Shown: positions 8,268 through 16,559 of the stretch, one piece after another
Layout: the number at the start of each line of letters is the position of its first letter
Numbering within the stretch: the first letter of the stretch is position 1
Assembly (NCBI RefSeq): GCF_002744735.1
Contig: NZ_KZ319340.1
Span: 901,030-965,029, forward strand
DNA: 64,000 bases
Origin: Marinobacter guineae
Lineage (GTDB): Bacteria; Pseudomonadota; Gammaproteobacteria; Pseudomonadales; Oleiphilaceae
Direction: 5' to 3'
Notes under the pieces: generated by a model
Databases searched by the model: none
What the model was told of the DNA's origin: nothing
What the model saw: only the letters and a program-made list of their open reading frames with translations
Made by a program: the position numbers and the translations under genes

Positions 8268-8328
8268 GGCGCACCTCCATCAAGAGATCATGTCCTTATA
8301 GATACGATGCGCCTGCCCCTGCGGTTTT

Positions 8329-10314
8329 TCAACCGTCGGCGGAACTGTCTCCGGTCGGCTGGTTTCCGGCTTCCACCAGCTTGAAATTGATTTGCCGGCG
8401 TTCCTCGTCCACCCCCGCAAAGCTCACGGTTACCGGCTGTTCCAGCTGGAAGATGCGACCGTTCTTGTTGTGGATCAGGCGCAGAGTCACCGGATCAAAG
8501 CTGTATTTGCCGTCAAGGTCCTTGCAGCTGACAAAGCCTTCCAGCCCGTTTGCGTCCAGGCGAACAAAGAACCCTGCCGGCACGGTACGGCTGATGACTC
8601 CGGTCATGGGCTCTTCGCCCAGGTTTTTGGCAAAGTCGCTCTTGAGCCAGGCCTCGAGGCTGTTCGCCGCCTGACGGGCGCGGATCTGGGCAGCCTGCAG
8701 GGCCTCCAGCTGATCCTCGGTCAGAGCTTTCATTGGGGTATCCCAAAGAGCGGACTTGATCAGCCGATGCACGTAGAAATCCGAGAATTTCCGCAGCGGT
8801 GACGTGAAGGTGGTGTAGGCATCCAGCCCCATGCCGTGGTGCGGCGCGGGCTTGAAGCCCAGCTCGGCCCTCGCCAGTTGTCTTGAAAGGATGGCCTTGA
8901 CCGGCACCTCCGCTTCCAGTGCGTCGGTTTCCTTCATCAGGGTCTTGAAGCCGTCAGCCTGATGGGCGTCCACTCCGGACAGGTGCGGTGCATGACTCTC
9001 GATCAGCGCCCGAATGTTGTCGGCACGATCACCCCGCAGGCCAGGATGCTGGATGAACAGTCCGGCCGCCTGGCGGCTGAGGAAATCCGCGGCGCAGCGG
9101 TTAGCGGCTACCATGCATTCCTCTACCAGGCGATGGGCCTCGTTCTGCACGGAGGGCTCAATTAGGCGGATGCGCTTGTTCTCATCCAGGCGCAACCGGA
9201 ATTCCGGCCGGTCACCGCTGAGCAGTGCGTGTTCACTGCGCCATTTCCGCAGGGCCGTGGCCGCCTGGTGCAGCTGGTCCAGGCTGTTGCTCACAGCTTC
9301 CGGCAGGGCCTTGATGTCGTCGTCTTCACGGCCTTCGATCAGGTTGGAAACCAGCTCATAGCTGAGTTTGCCTTTGGACCGGATCACCGCCTGATGGAAG
9401 CTGAAGTCGCCCAGGCTGCCATCATTGTTCACCTGCAGATCACATACCAGTGCCAGGCGCTTTACCTCCGGCATCAGTGAGCACAGACGGGTGCTGATGC
9501 TGTCTGGCAACATTGGCAGGGGTTCGCCGGGGAAATAGATGGCGGTAGCGCGGTTGAACGCCTCCTGTTCAGCCGGGCTGTCGGTTGCAACGAGCGCCGT
9601 CGGGTCGGCAATGGCGATGGACAGGGCCCAGCCGGTGGCGTTGGGTTCGGCCAGCAGGGCATCGTCCATGTCCTGGGTGCCCGGGCTGTCGATGGTGACA
9701 TAGGGGCGGTCGGTGCGGTCTTCCCGCCCGGCTTCCCGGGATTCAATGTCGCTGTCAGTCAGGCTGTCTGCCTGCTTCTGAACAGCTTCCGGCCAGGTGT
9801 CCGCCAGGTCAAACGTGGCCAGGGTGAAGGAGCGCTCAATGCCCGGCTCCCCGGCTTTGCCGATTACTCGCAGTACCTTGGCCTGGCCCTTGCCGTCCTT
9901 GATCGGATGTTTGTGAATCTGGCAATAGATGTAGTCATCCGGCTGGGCATTCATCCGTTCTTTGGGTGGAATGAAGATCCAGCGATTGATACCCGGCGTT
10001 TCAGGCACGACGAAGTGACCTTTGCCTTTAACCAGATAGCGGCCAACAAAGGTGTTCAGGCGGGTTTCCAGCAGTTCGTCCACCACGCCCTGGGTTTTGC
10101 CTTTCTCCACTTCCTGCTCGGTGACATTCACCCGGTCTCCCGGGAGGACTTTCTGCATTTCTTCCGGAGGCAGAAAAACATCGCGGCCCTCGTCAAGCGC
10201 AACGAACCCGAAGCGGCCATTGGTGGCTTTGACGGTACCGGGCAAGACCACCTTGTTTTCCTCGATATCGGATTTCAGCTGGCGCAACTGGTTGAGAGCG
10301 TCGGCATTAAGCAT
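8329..10314 (-). CDS. Ribonuclease II family exoribonuclease (VacB/RNB)
   Basis: A 661-residue 3'-5' exoribonuclease. Order: N-terminal cold-shock-like domain (GTVKATNGRFGFVALDEG, about residues 22-75), RNB catalytic domain with the metal-binding pattern DSPGTQDMDDALL near residue 210, and a C-terminal S1-type RNA-binding domain from about residue 565. Length fits RNase II (about 644 in E. coli) rather than RNase R (about 813), and the Lys-rich RNase R tail is absent. It degrades single-stranded RNA to mononucleotides in mRNA turnover. Confidence 0.88.
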   Translation of the reverse strand: MLNADALNQLRQLKSDIEENKVVLPGTVKATNGRFGFVALDEGRDVFLPPEEMQKVLPGDRVNVTEQEVEKGKTQGVVDELLETRLNTFVGRYLVKGKGHFVVPETPGINRWIFIPPKERMNAQPDDYIYCQIHKHPIKDGKGQAKVLRVIGKAGEPGIERSFTLATFDLADTWPEAVQKQADSLTDSDIESREAGREDRTDRPYVTIDSPGTQDMDDALLAEPNATGWALSIAIADPTALVATDSPAEQEAFNRATAIYFPGEPLPMLPDSISTRLCSLMPEVKRLALVCDLQVNNDGSLGDFSFHQAVIRSKGKLSYELVSNLIEGREDDDIKALPEAVSNSLDQLHQAATALRKWRSEHALLSGDRPEFRLRLDENKRIRLIEPSVQNEAHRLVEECMVAANRCAADFLSRQAAGLFIQHPGLRGDRADNIRALIESHAPHLSGVDAHQADGFKTLMKETDALEAEVPVKAILSRQLARAELGFKPAPHHGMGLDAYTTFTSPLRKFSDFYVHRLIKSALWDTPMKALTEDQLEALQAAQIRARQAANSLEAWLKSDFAKNLGEEPMTGVISRTVPAGFFVRLDANGLEGFVSCKDLDGKYSFDPVTLRLIHNKNGRIFQLEQPVTVSFAGVDEERRQINFKLVEAGNQPTGDSSADG

Positions 10315-10386
10315 GAAGTAACCTGGCTGGTAAATAATGAATGATGGGGCGGAGTATAACGGTTATGGCAGAGTGAGTCAGACCTG

Positions 10387-12105
10387 TTACGCGGGGTTAA
10401 TTTCCGGGTCTTCTGTTGTGCCAATTCGAACCCGGTTGCGGCCTTCTCGTTTGGCCTGATACAGCGCGTGGTCAGCGTGTCGCAGAATGGTGTCGCTGTT
10501 GTCACCGGGGCTGGCGAAATAACCACCGACGCTTACTGTAACTGGGGTGCCGGTTTTTTGGCTTTCCTGTGCCACCGATTCACAAATGCGTCGGGCAATC
10601 CTTTCGAGGGTTTCCGGGTCACAGGGCGAGAGCAGAACCACAAATTCGTCGCCGCCCCAGCGCCCGGGATGGTCGTAGGGGCGGACTCCTGCCTTCAGCC
10701 AAAGGGCTACGCGGCATAGGATCTGGTCTCCGGCCTGGTGGCCGAGCGTGTCGTTAATGCTTTTGAAGTGGTCGATGTCGAGCCAGATCACGCCAAAGCC
10801 GGTCTCCTGGCGCCGGGCCCGCTGGATTTCCTCATCGAGAACTTCATCCAGTCCCCGGCGGTTCTTCAGTCCCGTCAAAGGGTCAATCCGGGCCAGGCGG
10901 TTCAGTTCATCGGTGCGTTGGGCCACTTTCGCTTCCAGTTCCCGGGTGGAATGGCCCAGGCTGTGGGTCATTTTCTCGAAGTGGTCGGCTAACCAGCCAA
11001 TCTCGTTATCGGGTTTGTCCAGTCTTGGTAGGTCGAAGCTGCCTTCACGGACTTTTTCCACCGCGTGTTCAAGACTCATGATGGGCTTGAGAATCCGGGA
11101 CTGGATAATCAGATGAAACAGTAAAAGGGTCACCAGGAGAGTAACCAGGAAAACCGCCACCAGAGGCCACAGATAGCTTCTGGGCAGCAGGGTGTTGAGA
11201 TCCAGCAGGGTGATTTCAAACCAGCCGATGGCGGGCAGGAAGGCAACGCCGGCCAGATGCTTGCGGCCATCGACGGTGACAAAACCGCTTTCCACCTGGC
11301 CCACCTGATCGCTCCGTTTCTTGAGTAACTGAAGCATACCCAGGATTTGCTGTTTGTCCTGGGGATCGTCAAAAAGCAGGTCGACGGTATTTTTCTGGCC
11401 CTCGGGCTTGATGATGCTGGCAAAATCGATGAAATTGCGGTCGCGGTAGAGCTGAATGGCACCGTTGTAGTCGACGAACAGGGTGGTAATGCCTTCCTGT
11501 CCGATATCCACGATGTCCTGCAGAAAATCGTCCAGATTCAGTCCGGTGCCGACCATGCCGACGATTTGGCCGGTCTGGTCACGCATCAGGACATCGATCC
11601 AGAGTTTGGTCACGCCGAGCTCGGTGTCCGGGTTCACGTTGAGATGAAAGTCCCGGCCTTCTTCGATCAGTTGGAAAAACCAGGCGTCATCGGGTTTGTC
11701 CGCGTCCAGTACATAACGGAACTGGTCTCCGGCGTATTCGTTCTTTTCGTTGTTGTAGTAGTAGTGACCATTTTCTAGCAGAGCGACGAAGTAGCTGTTG
11801 TCCCTGAAGTTGGAACGGAAACTCTCCATCTGGCGGATAGCTTCAGATTCAAGCGCCGGGGCGTCCGGATTGACAGCCCAGTTAATCAGCGCGGATGAGC
11901 TGGCCATCTGTTTGGCAAGGCCGATTTCCCGCTCCAGGGATTGCAACAACCGGGCGCTGTCGTAACGCACCTGGATTTCCGCGACCTGCTGACCCCATCG
12001 CTCAATAATATTTTCGGACAGCTCCCGATAGGCCAGCCAGGAAGCGAGGGATGCGACAACAATCAGGCCGGCGGCCAGACCGAGTATGCGGGTTTTTAAA
12101 CTCAA
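10387..12105 (-). CDS. Membrane sensor diguanylate cyclase (Cache-HAMP-GGDEF)
   Basis: A 572-residue inner-membrane protein. A TM helix near residues 8-28 and another near 310-335 bracket a periplasmic Cache-like sensor. A HAMP-like linker and coiled coil follow (about 335-400), then a GGDEF domain. The active site is WGGDEFVVL, and the inhibitory I-site RxxD is intact five residues before it (RPYD), so product feedback by c-di-GMP is expected. The listed start is TTG, with GGAGAGAGG upstream. It is one of several c-di-GMP proteins between 10 and 26 kb. Confidence 0.9.
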   Translation of the reverse strand: MSLKTRILGLAAGLIVVASLASWLAYRELSENIIERWGQQVAEIQVRYDSARLLQSLEREIGLAKQMASSSALINWAVNPDAPALESEAIRQMESFRSNFRDNSYFVALLENGHYYYNNEKNEYAGDQFRYVLDADKPDDAWFFQLIEEGRDFHLNVNPDTELGVTKLWIDVLMRDQTGQIVGMVGTGLNLDDFLQDIVDIGQEGITTLFVDYNGAIQLYRDRNFIDFASIIKPEGQKNTVDLLFDDPQDKQQILGMLQLLKKRSDQVGQVESGFVTVDGRKHLAGVAFLPAIGWFEITLLDLNTLLPRSYLWPLVAVFLVTLLVTLLLFHLIIQSRILKPIMSLEHAVEKVREGSFDLPRLDKPDNEIGWLADHFEKMTHSLGHSTRELEAKVAQRTDELNRLARIDPLTGLKNRRGLDEVLDEEIQRARRQETGFGVIWLDIDHFKSINDTLGHQAGDQILCRVALWLKAGVRPYDHPGRWGGDEFVVLLSPCDPETLERIARRICESVAQESQKTGTPVTVSVGGYFASPGDNSDTILRHADHALYQAKREGRNRVRIGTTEDPEINPA

Positions 12106-12219
12106 CTAGGGCCTCTCTCCAATTTTTCACTATGGCAGGTGGCCAATGATAGAACACCGGTTGATCAGAGTGTAGAAAAAACAGGCAGGATGAGGGGGGG
12201 TTGGGTGGGGTGGATGGTC

Positions 12220-12247
12220 GCAGGGGCCATAAAGGGTCGGCCCCTGC
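12220..12247 (-). terminator. Hairpin after the copper operon
   Basis: GCAGGGGCC (12220-12228) pairs with GGCCCCTGC (12239-12247) with a 10-nt loop, 13 bases beyond the stop of the CGCC-protein gene. It is a stable 9-bp GC stem but has no T run on the minus strand, so it may stabilise or end the mRNA rather than act as a classic intrinsic terminator. Confidence 0.4.
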
Positions 12248-12259
12248 CTGGTGCACGGG

Positions 12260-12709
12260 TCAATTGTATTGTGAAAATATCCGGGTCTGGCCGGCCTCGT
12301 TAAACAGGATGACCTTGTAATGGTCTTTCCGGTCGCCGATTTCCATACCCGGTGAACCCATGGGCATGCCCGGTACACTCAGGCCGGTCGCTTTCGGCGC
12401 TTCGGTGATCAGCCGCTGGATGTCGCTGGCCGGCACGTGACCTTCGATCACATAGTCACCGATAAACGCGGTATGGCAGCTGGCCAGAGCCGGAGTGAGA
12501 CCGGCATCGGCCTTGATCGGATTGAGGTTGTTGGTCTCGGTAACCTCGACCTCAAAACCGTTCTCCTCCATGTGTTTGACCCAGTCGGTGCAACAGCCGC
12601 AGGTGGGCGACTTGTACACGTGGATACTCTGGGCGGCACCGGCCGCCAGGGCGGTGGTGCTGAAACTCAGGGCAGCCATCAGGCCGAGAGCCAGGGAGTG
12701 TTTTTTCAT
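12260..12709 (-). CDS. Periplasmic DUF411 metal-binding protein
   Basis: A 149-residue exported protein with a signal peptide of about 22 residues (ending ALAAG). The DUF411 signature is clear: HVYKSPTCGCCTDWVKHM with a CGCC pair, then ASCHTAFIGDYVIEGHVP and a methionine-rich stretch PGMPMGSPGMEIG. The family is linked to copper handling and usually sits in copper operons. It is the last gene of the MerR-copA-small peptide unit; its GAGGA ribosome site overlaps the stop of the 38-residue gene. A periplasmic copper chaperone role is inferred. Confidence 0.88.
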   Translation of the reverse strand: MKKHSLALGLMAALSFSTTALAAGAAQSIHVYKSPTCGCCTDWVKHMEENGFEVEVTETNNLNPIKADAGLTPALASCHTAFIGDYVIEGHVPASDIQRLITEAPKATGLSVPGMPMGSPGMEIGDRKDHYKVILFNEAGQTRIFSQYN

Positions 12710-12719
12710 GGCGTATTCC

Positions 12720-12836
12720 TCAGTGGTGATGTTGGTGTTCGTTTGAACCTGTGTCGCCGGAGCCGGAAAGCCAGAACCACCAGACGATGGCCGCCATCAG
12801 GGCAAGTCCTCCGGCATTGACCAGAAGTGTTTCCAT
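12720..12836 (-). CDS. 38-residue His-tailed membrane peptide in copper operon
   Basis: A short gene not obvious from length alone. It begins [16 protein letters not shown] and has one hydrophobic helix at about residues 4-23, rich in Trp, then a polar tail ending NEHQHHH. Its ATG shares one base with the copA stop (TGATG), a GGAG ribosome site lies 8 bases upstream inside copA, and its own stop overlaps the ribosome site of the next gene. This packing argues for translation. The His tail suggests copper binding next to the P-type ATPase. I do not recognise a named family. Confidence 0.75.
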   Translation of the reverse strand: METLLVNAGGLALMAAIVWWFWLSGSGDTGSNEHQHHH

Positions 12837-15478
12837 CAGTTCCGCTCCTTTTGCTGTTTCGGATCACTATTTTCGTCACTATTGGCGCCGTTCCGTGCCG
12901 GCCTGTGGCTGGTTCTGAACAGGCGCAGGCGGTTGGCGTTGGAGACCACGGTCACAGATGACAGGGACATGGCAGCGCCGGCCAGGATAGGACTCATCAG
13001 GATGCCCCAGACAGGGTAGAGCAGGCCTGCGGCCACCGGAATACCCATTGAGTTGTAGACGAACGCACCAAACAGGTTCTGGTGAATGTTTTTCACCGTG
13101 GCCCGGGAGATCTCAATGGCATCGGGCACGCCGTGCAGGGAACCACGCATCAGGGTGATCCCCGCGCTTTCAATGGCCACATCGGTGCCGGTGCCGATGG
13201 CAAAGCCAACATCCGCTGCCGCCAGTGCCGGCGCATCGTTGATGCCATCGCCCACCATGGCCACGGTGTAGCCCTTGCCGCGCATTTCACTGACCACCTC
13301 GGCCTTGTCTTCCGGCAATACTTCCGCCCGGTAGTCGTCAATCCCCGCTTTGTTCGCAATGGCTTTGGCGGTAGCGTCGACATCGCCGGTGACCATCATC
13401 ACTTTGATGCCAGCTTTATGCAGACGAGCGATGGCGGCTTTGGAATCCGGTTTGATGGCGTCGGCGACACCGATGACCCCCAGAGCCTCGTTGCCCAGTG
13501 CCAGAAACAGGGGCGTTCCGGCCTCTTCAGCAATCGAACCGGCGGCATCAGTCAGGTCGCCCAGAGCAATACCTTCGTCCTCCAGCCAGCGCCGGTTGCC
13601 CAGGCGCAAGGGCTGGCCGTCGAACTGGCCTTTGACGCCCTTGCCGTTCAGGGCTTCAAAACCGCTGACCTTTTCGGCCTCGGCGCCCTGCTCCTTCGCC
13701 TTTGCCAGAATGGCTTCGGCGAGCGGGTGTTCCGAGTGCTGTTCCAGCCCAGCCGCCAGAGCCAGCAGGCGCTGCTCATCGCCATTGCTGGCATGCACTC
13801 GGGTGACCGCCGGGTGGCCTTCGGTGATGGTGCCGGTCTTGTCCAGGATCACCAGATCCAGCTTACCGGCCGTCTGCAGGGCATCGCCCTGACGAATCAG
13901 CGCACCGTATTCCGCCGCCTTGCCAACGCCCACCATAACCGACATGGGCGTGGCCAGGCCCAGGGCGCAGGGGCAGGCGATGATCAGGACCGTGGTGGCC
14001 GCCACCATCATATGCACGACCGCAGGCTCCGGCCCGACGTTATACCAGACCAGCGCCGCCACCACGGCAATCAGCATGACAGTGGGTACGAACACCGAGG
14101 AAATCTTGTCGGCAAGCCGGCCAATGGCGGGTTTGGAGCCCTGGGCTTTCTTCACCAGCTTGATGATCTGCGCCAGTGCCGTTTCGCTGCCTACCCGGGT
14201 GGCCTCGTAGACAATCGAGCCGTGGGTATTCAGGGTGCCGGCCGAAACCTCATCGCCTTCCGATTTGCTTACCGGCATCGGCTCGCCCGTGAGCATGCTT
14301 TCATCAATACGGGTTGAACCTTCGGCGATTACACCATCCACCGGCAGTTTCTCCCCGGGCCGCACCCGGACCTGGTCGCCCTTGCGAACCTCCTCCACCG
14401 GAATATCCCGTTCTTCACCGTTTCGGATCACCCGGGCTGTTTTGGCGCGCAGATCCAGCAACCGCCGCACCGCTTCCGACGTCTTGCCTTTGGCCCGCAG
14501 TTCCAGCGCCTGGCCCAGGTTGATCAGACCGATAATCATCGCCGAGGCCTCAAAATACACATGCCTCGCCATCTCCGGCAACGCGCCGGGAATGCTGGCC
14601 ACTACAATCGAGTAGAGCCAGGCGGTGCCTGTGCCGAGGGCAATCAGGGTATCCATATTGGCGTTATGATGCCGGAACGCCTTCCATGCCCCGGTGTAGA
14701 AATGCCCGCCGGTGGCGGCCATCACAATCAGCGTCAGCACCCCCAGTCCAAGCCAGGTGCCCTGATTGGCATCGGTCACCATCATGGTGCCAAAGCCCAT
14801 TCCCCAGACCATCAGACCGAGGCCCAGCCCCAGACTGACCGCCATTTTAATCAGCAGGGACTTGTACTGCTTTTTGTCCTGAGCCTGCTTGCGGTCGTCC
14901 GCTTCGTCCTCGTCTTCAATCACGCTGGCGCCATAACCGACACTTTCCACGGCTTTTACCAACGCCTGTGGCTCCGCGTTACCCGTGGCCGTCGCGGTGT
15001 TGTCCGCGAGGTTCATGTGGGCATGGCTGATACCAGACACCGACATCAGGGCCTTCTCAATGGTATTCACACAAGACGCGCAGGTAGCCCCTGTCACCGA
15101 CAGATGAACCTGTCCATTCTCTGTACCAGCAGGTTCTGCCTGATTGCTTTCAGAGGTCGTTTCGGGGGCATCATGGGATGGATGATCCCCATGGACACTG
15201 TCGTCTGTACCATCCTCACCTTTGGATGTGCAGCAACTGGCAGGCTTCTGAGCCTCTTCGAAAGGCTCGGCCGGGTAACCCGTCTCCGTCACAATCCGCG
15301 CCGCCTCGGCGGCATCCACGCCTTCCGGCAAGGCAACGGTGTGCCTGTCGAGATCCACTTCCACCAGCTCTGAATCGCCGGTCAGCGGCTCCAGGGCAGT
15401 GCGGATCTTCTTCGCACAGCCCTGGCACGAGGCCCCGGAAATACTGAGCGTGGTCTGTAACACAGGTGCATCACTCAT
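12836..15478 (-). CDS. copA: Copper-exporting P1B-type ATPase
   Basis: An 880-residue heavy-metal P-type ATPase. Two N-terminal HMA domains carry GASCQGC (about residue 15) and GATCASC (about residue 130). A linker between them has extra CC and His/Asp residues. The membrane ion site is CPC ([13 protein letters not shown]), the phosphorylation motif is DKTGT, the nucleotide-domain HP motif is HSEHPLAEA, and the hinge is [10 protein letters not shown]. It pumps Cu+ from the cytosol to the periplasm. It starts 6 bp after the MerR regulator gene with GAGGAG over that stop codon, so it is translationally close-coupled. Confidence 0.96.
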   Translation of the reverse strand: MSDAPVLQTTLSISGASCQGCAKKIRTALEPLTGDSELVEVDLDRHTVALPEGVDAAEAARIVTETGYPAEPFEEAQKPASCCTSKGEDGTDDSVHGDHPSHDAPETTSESNQAEPAGTENGQVHLSVTGATCASCVNTIEKALMSVSGISHAHMNLADNTATATGNAEPQALVKAVESVGYGASVIEDEDEADDRKQAQDKKQYKSLLIKMAVSLGLGLGLMVWGMGFGTMMVTDANQGTWLGLGVLTLIVMAATGGHFYTGAWKAFRHHNANMDTLIALGTGTAWLYSIVVASIPGALPEMARHVYFEASAMIIGLINLGQALELRAKGKTSEAVRRLLDLRAKTARVIRNGEERDIPVEEVRKGDQVRVRPGEKLPVDGVIAEGSTRIDESMLTGEPMPVSKSEGDEVSAGTLNTHGSIVYEATRVGSETALAQIIKLVKKAQGSKPAIGRLADKISSVFVPTVMLIAVVAALVWYNVGPEPAVVHMMVAATTVLIIACPCALGLATPMSVMVGVGKAAEYGALIRQGDALQTAGKLDLVILDKTGTITEGHPAVTRVHASNGDEQRLLALAAGLEQHSEHPLAEAILAKAKEQGAEAEKVSGFEALNGKGVKGQFDGQPLRLGNRRWLEDEGIALGDLTDAAGSIAEEAGTPLFLALGNEALGVIGVADAIKPDSKAAIARLHKAGIKVMMVTGDVDATAKAIANKAGIDDYRAEVLPEDKAEVVSEMRGKGYTVAMVGDGINDAPALAAADVGFAIGTGTDVAIESAGITLMRGSLHGVPDAIEISRATVKNIHQNLFGAFVYNSMGIPVAAGLLYPVWGILMSPILAGAAMSLSSVTVVSNANRLRLFRTSHRPARNGANSDENSDPKQQKERN

Positions 15479-15484
15479 TCGATA

Positions 15485-15928
15485 TTACTCCTCACCCCGA
15501 TCGCTTGCCTCTTCAGAGGGCGCAGGGTCTTCCCAGTGTTCAATCAGCCGACAGATGGTATGGCCATCTGGCGTGCCATCGGGCATGTCCTGCCATGCAG
15601 ACAATGCCGAAGTCATCCGTTTGCGAAGCTGCTGCAACTCACGAATCTCCCGCTCAACCTCCGCCAGCCGATGCTGAAACACATCCCGCACCATCGGACA
15701 CGGCGAATGATGATCGTCCGCCTGATCCAGAATTTGCCGGATCTCCGGCAACGAAAACCCCAGCTGCCGCGCCTTCCGCGCAAACCGAAGCCGCCTGAGA
15801 TCCTCAGCATCAAACTGCTGGTAGTTGTTATCCGGATTGCGGGTTGGTTTCAGCAGGTTCTCGCGGGTATAGAACCGCACGGTATCCGGATTCACGCCCG
15901 CAGCTTCTGCAATGTCTTTTACTTTCAT
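15485..15928 (-). CDS. MerR family metal-responsive regulator
   Basis: A 147-residue MerR-type activator: helix-turn-helix at residues 1-70 (MKVKDIAEAAGVNPDTVRFY), dimerisation helix about 80-115, and a short metal-binding end. It would twist a long-spacer promoter to turn on the copper operon. Position 77 is Cys (HSPCPMV), the residue typical of divalent-metal sensors, whereas CueR has Ser there; only one further Cys (126, HTICRLIE) is seen. The start at 15928 is chosen because the fold begins there; an ATG at 15958 is upstream. No clear CueR-type dyad was found upstream. Confidence 0.85.
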   Translation of the reverse strand: MKVKDIAEAAGVNPDTVRFYTRENLLKPTRNPDNNYQQFDAEDLRRLRFARKARQLGFSLPEIRQILDQADDHHSPCPMVRDVFQHRLAEVEREIRELQQLRKRMTSALSAWQDMPDGTPDGHTICRLIEHWEDPAPSEEASDRGEE

Positions 15929-15996
15929 GGCGGACCTACCGAGACTGTTACTGAACATTCATCGGGACCGGAAGCACACAGCTTGCGGAGCGTCGG

Positions 15997-16092
15997 CGTG
16001 GGAGATTCTTCCGAAAATGCTCGGAGCCAAGGATGGCGGAGAGCAAGCGTACAGGGACGTATTCACAGCGGTTTTCGGAAGAATCTCCCACG
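15997..16092 (-). repeat. Hairpin repeat element E (21-bp perfect arms, reverse orientation)
   Basis: Bases 15997-16017 pair perfectly with 16072-16092 around a 54-nt loop. On the minus strand the loop is nearly identical to copy A: GCTGTGAATACGTCCCTG, TACGCT, then CTCCGCCATCCTTGGCTCCG. It lies between the zinc-ribbon membrane protein gene and the MerR gene, both on the minus strand, so it is in the 3' region of the former. The arms (GTGGGAGATTCTTCCGAAAA) differ from the other copies. Confidence 0.85.
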
Positions 16093-16193
16093 ACGATGCG
16101 GCAATCACCGAAACCCGAAACTGAGAATAGCCTAAAACCTGTGAGCAACTCACAGGTCAAAGGTTTTTTTAAGAAGGGAATGTCAGGGGAGGG

Positions 16194-16508
16194 TTACTGG
16201 CCCCTGGAGCGAAGAAACGTACCGCAGGCCTTGCACTGGTCCGGCGCCATCAGCTTCGCCTGCCAGCCAATCTTGTGGCCACAGGCCGGGCACGCCAGCC
16301 GCAGTTGCAGCACAATGATCGGCGTAATCAGAGCCGCAATCAGAACCCCAAGCGGGCCCCAGCTCTCATCACTGGACAACCCAAGCTGACTGCTGAACAC
16401 CAGAATGATCGTCAGCACCACAAAAGCAAAAATGAAATAGTTCCGGTTCCAGCGCTCCCACTGACGGAGTTTCTCGTTCTGTTCCGGAGTCAGGTATTGC
16501 GTAGTCAT
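16194..16508 (-). CDS. Small membrane protein with zinc ribbon
   Basis: A 104-residue protein with two predicted membrane helices (about residues 23-42 and 50-70) and a C-terminal four-cysteine knuckle, CPACGHKIGW and QCKACG, that should bind zinc. The N-terminus is polar and helical (TPEQNEKLRQWERWNR). GGTGAG precedes the start. No function is known to me; membrane-linked zinc ribbons often act in assembly or quality control, but that is not shown here. Confidence 0.75.
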   Translation of the reverse strand: MTTQYLTPEQNEKLRQWERWNRNYFIFAFVVLTIILVFSSQLGLSSDESWGPLGVLIAALITPIIVLQLRLACPACGHKIGWQAKLMAPDQCKACGTFLRSRGQ

Positions 16509-16559
16509 AGAATCTCACCTGAAGTATCTGACCGGTATCTTGGGGATGGCCCGGGGCAA

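Noticed and set aside
13082..14317. 411-codon open frame antisense to copA
   Set aside because: Overlaps the ATPase core; composition typical of a complementary frame; no ribosome site of note.
1450..16092. Hairpin elements as integron attC sites
   Set aside because: Size and fold recall attC, but the RYYYAAC/GTTRRRY ends and unpaired bulged bases are missing, arms are perfectly paired, and no integrase or cassette layout is present.
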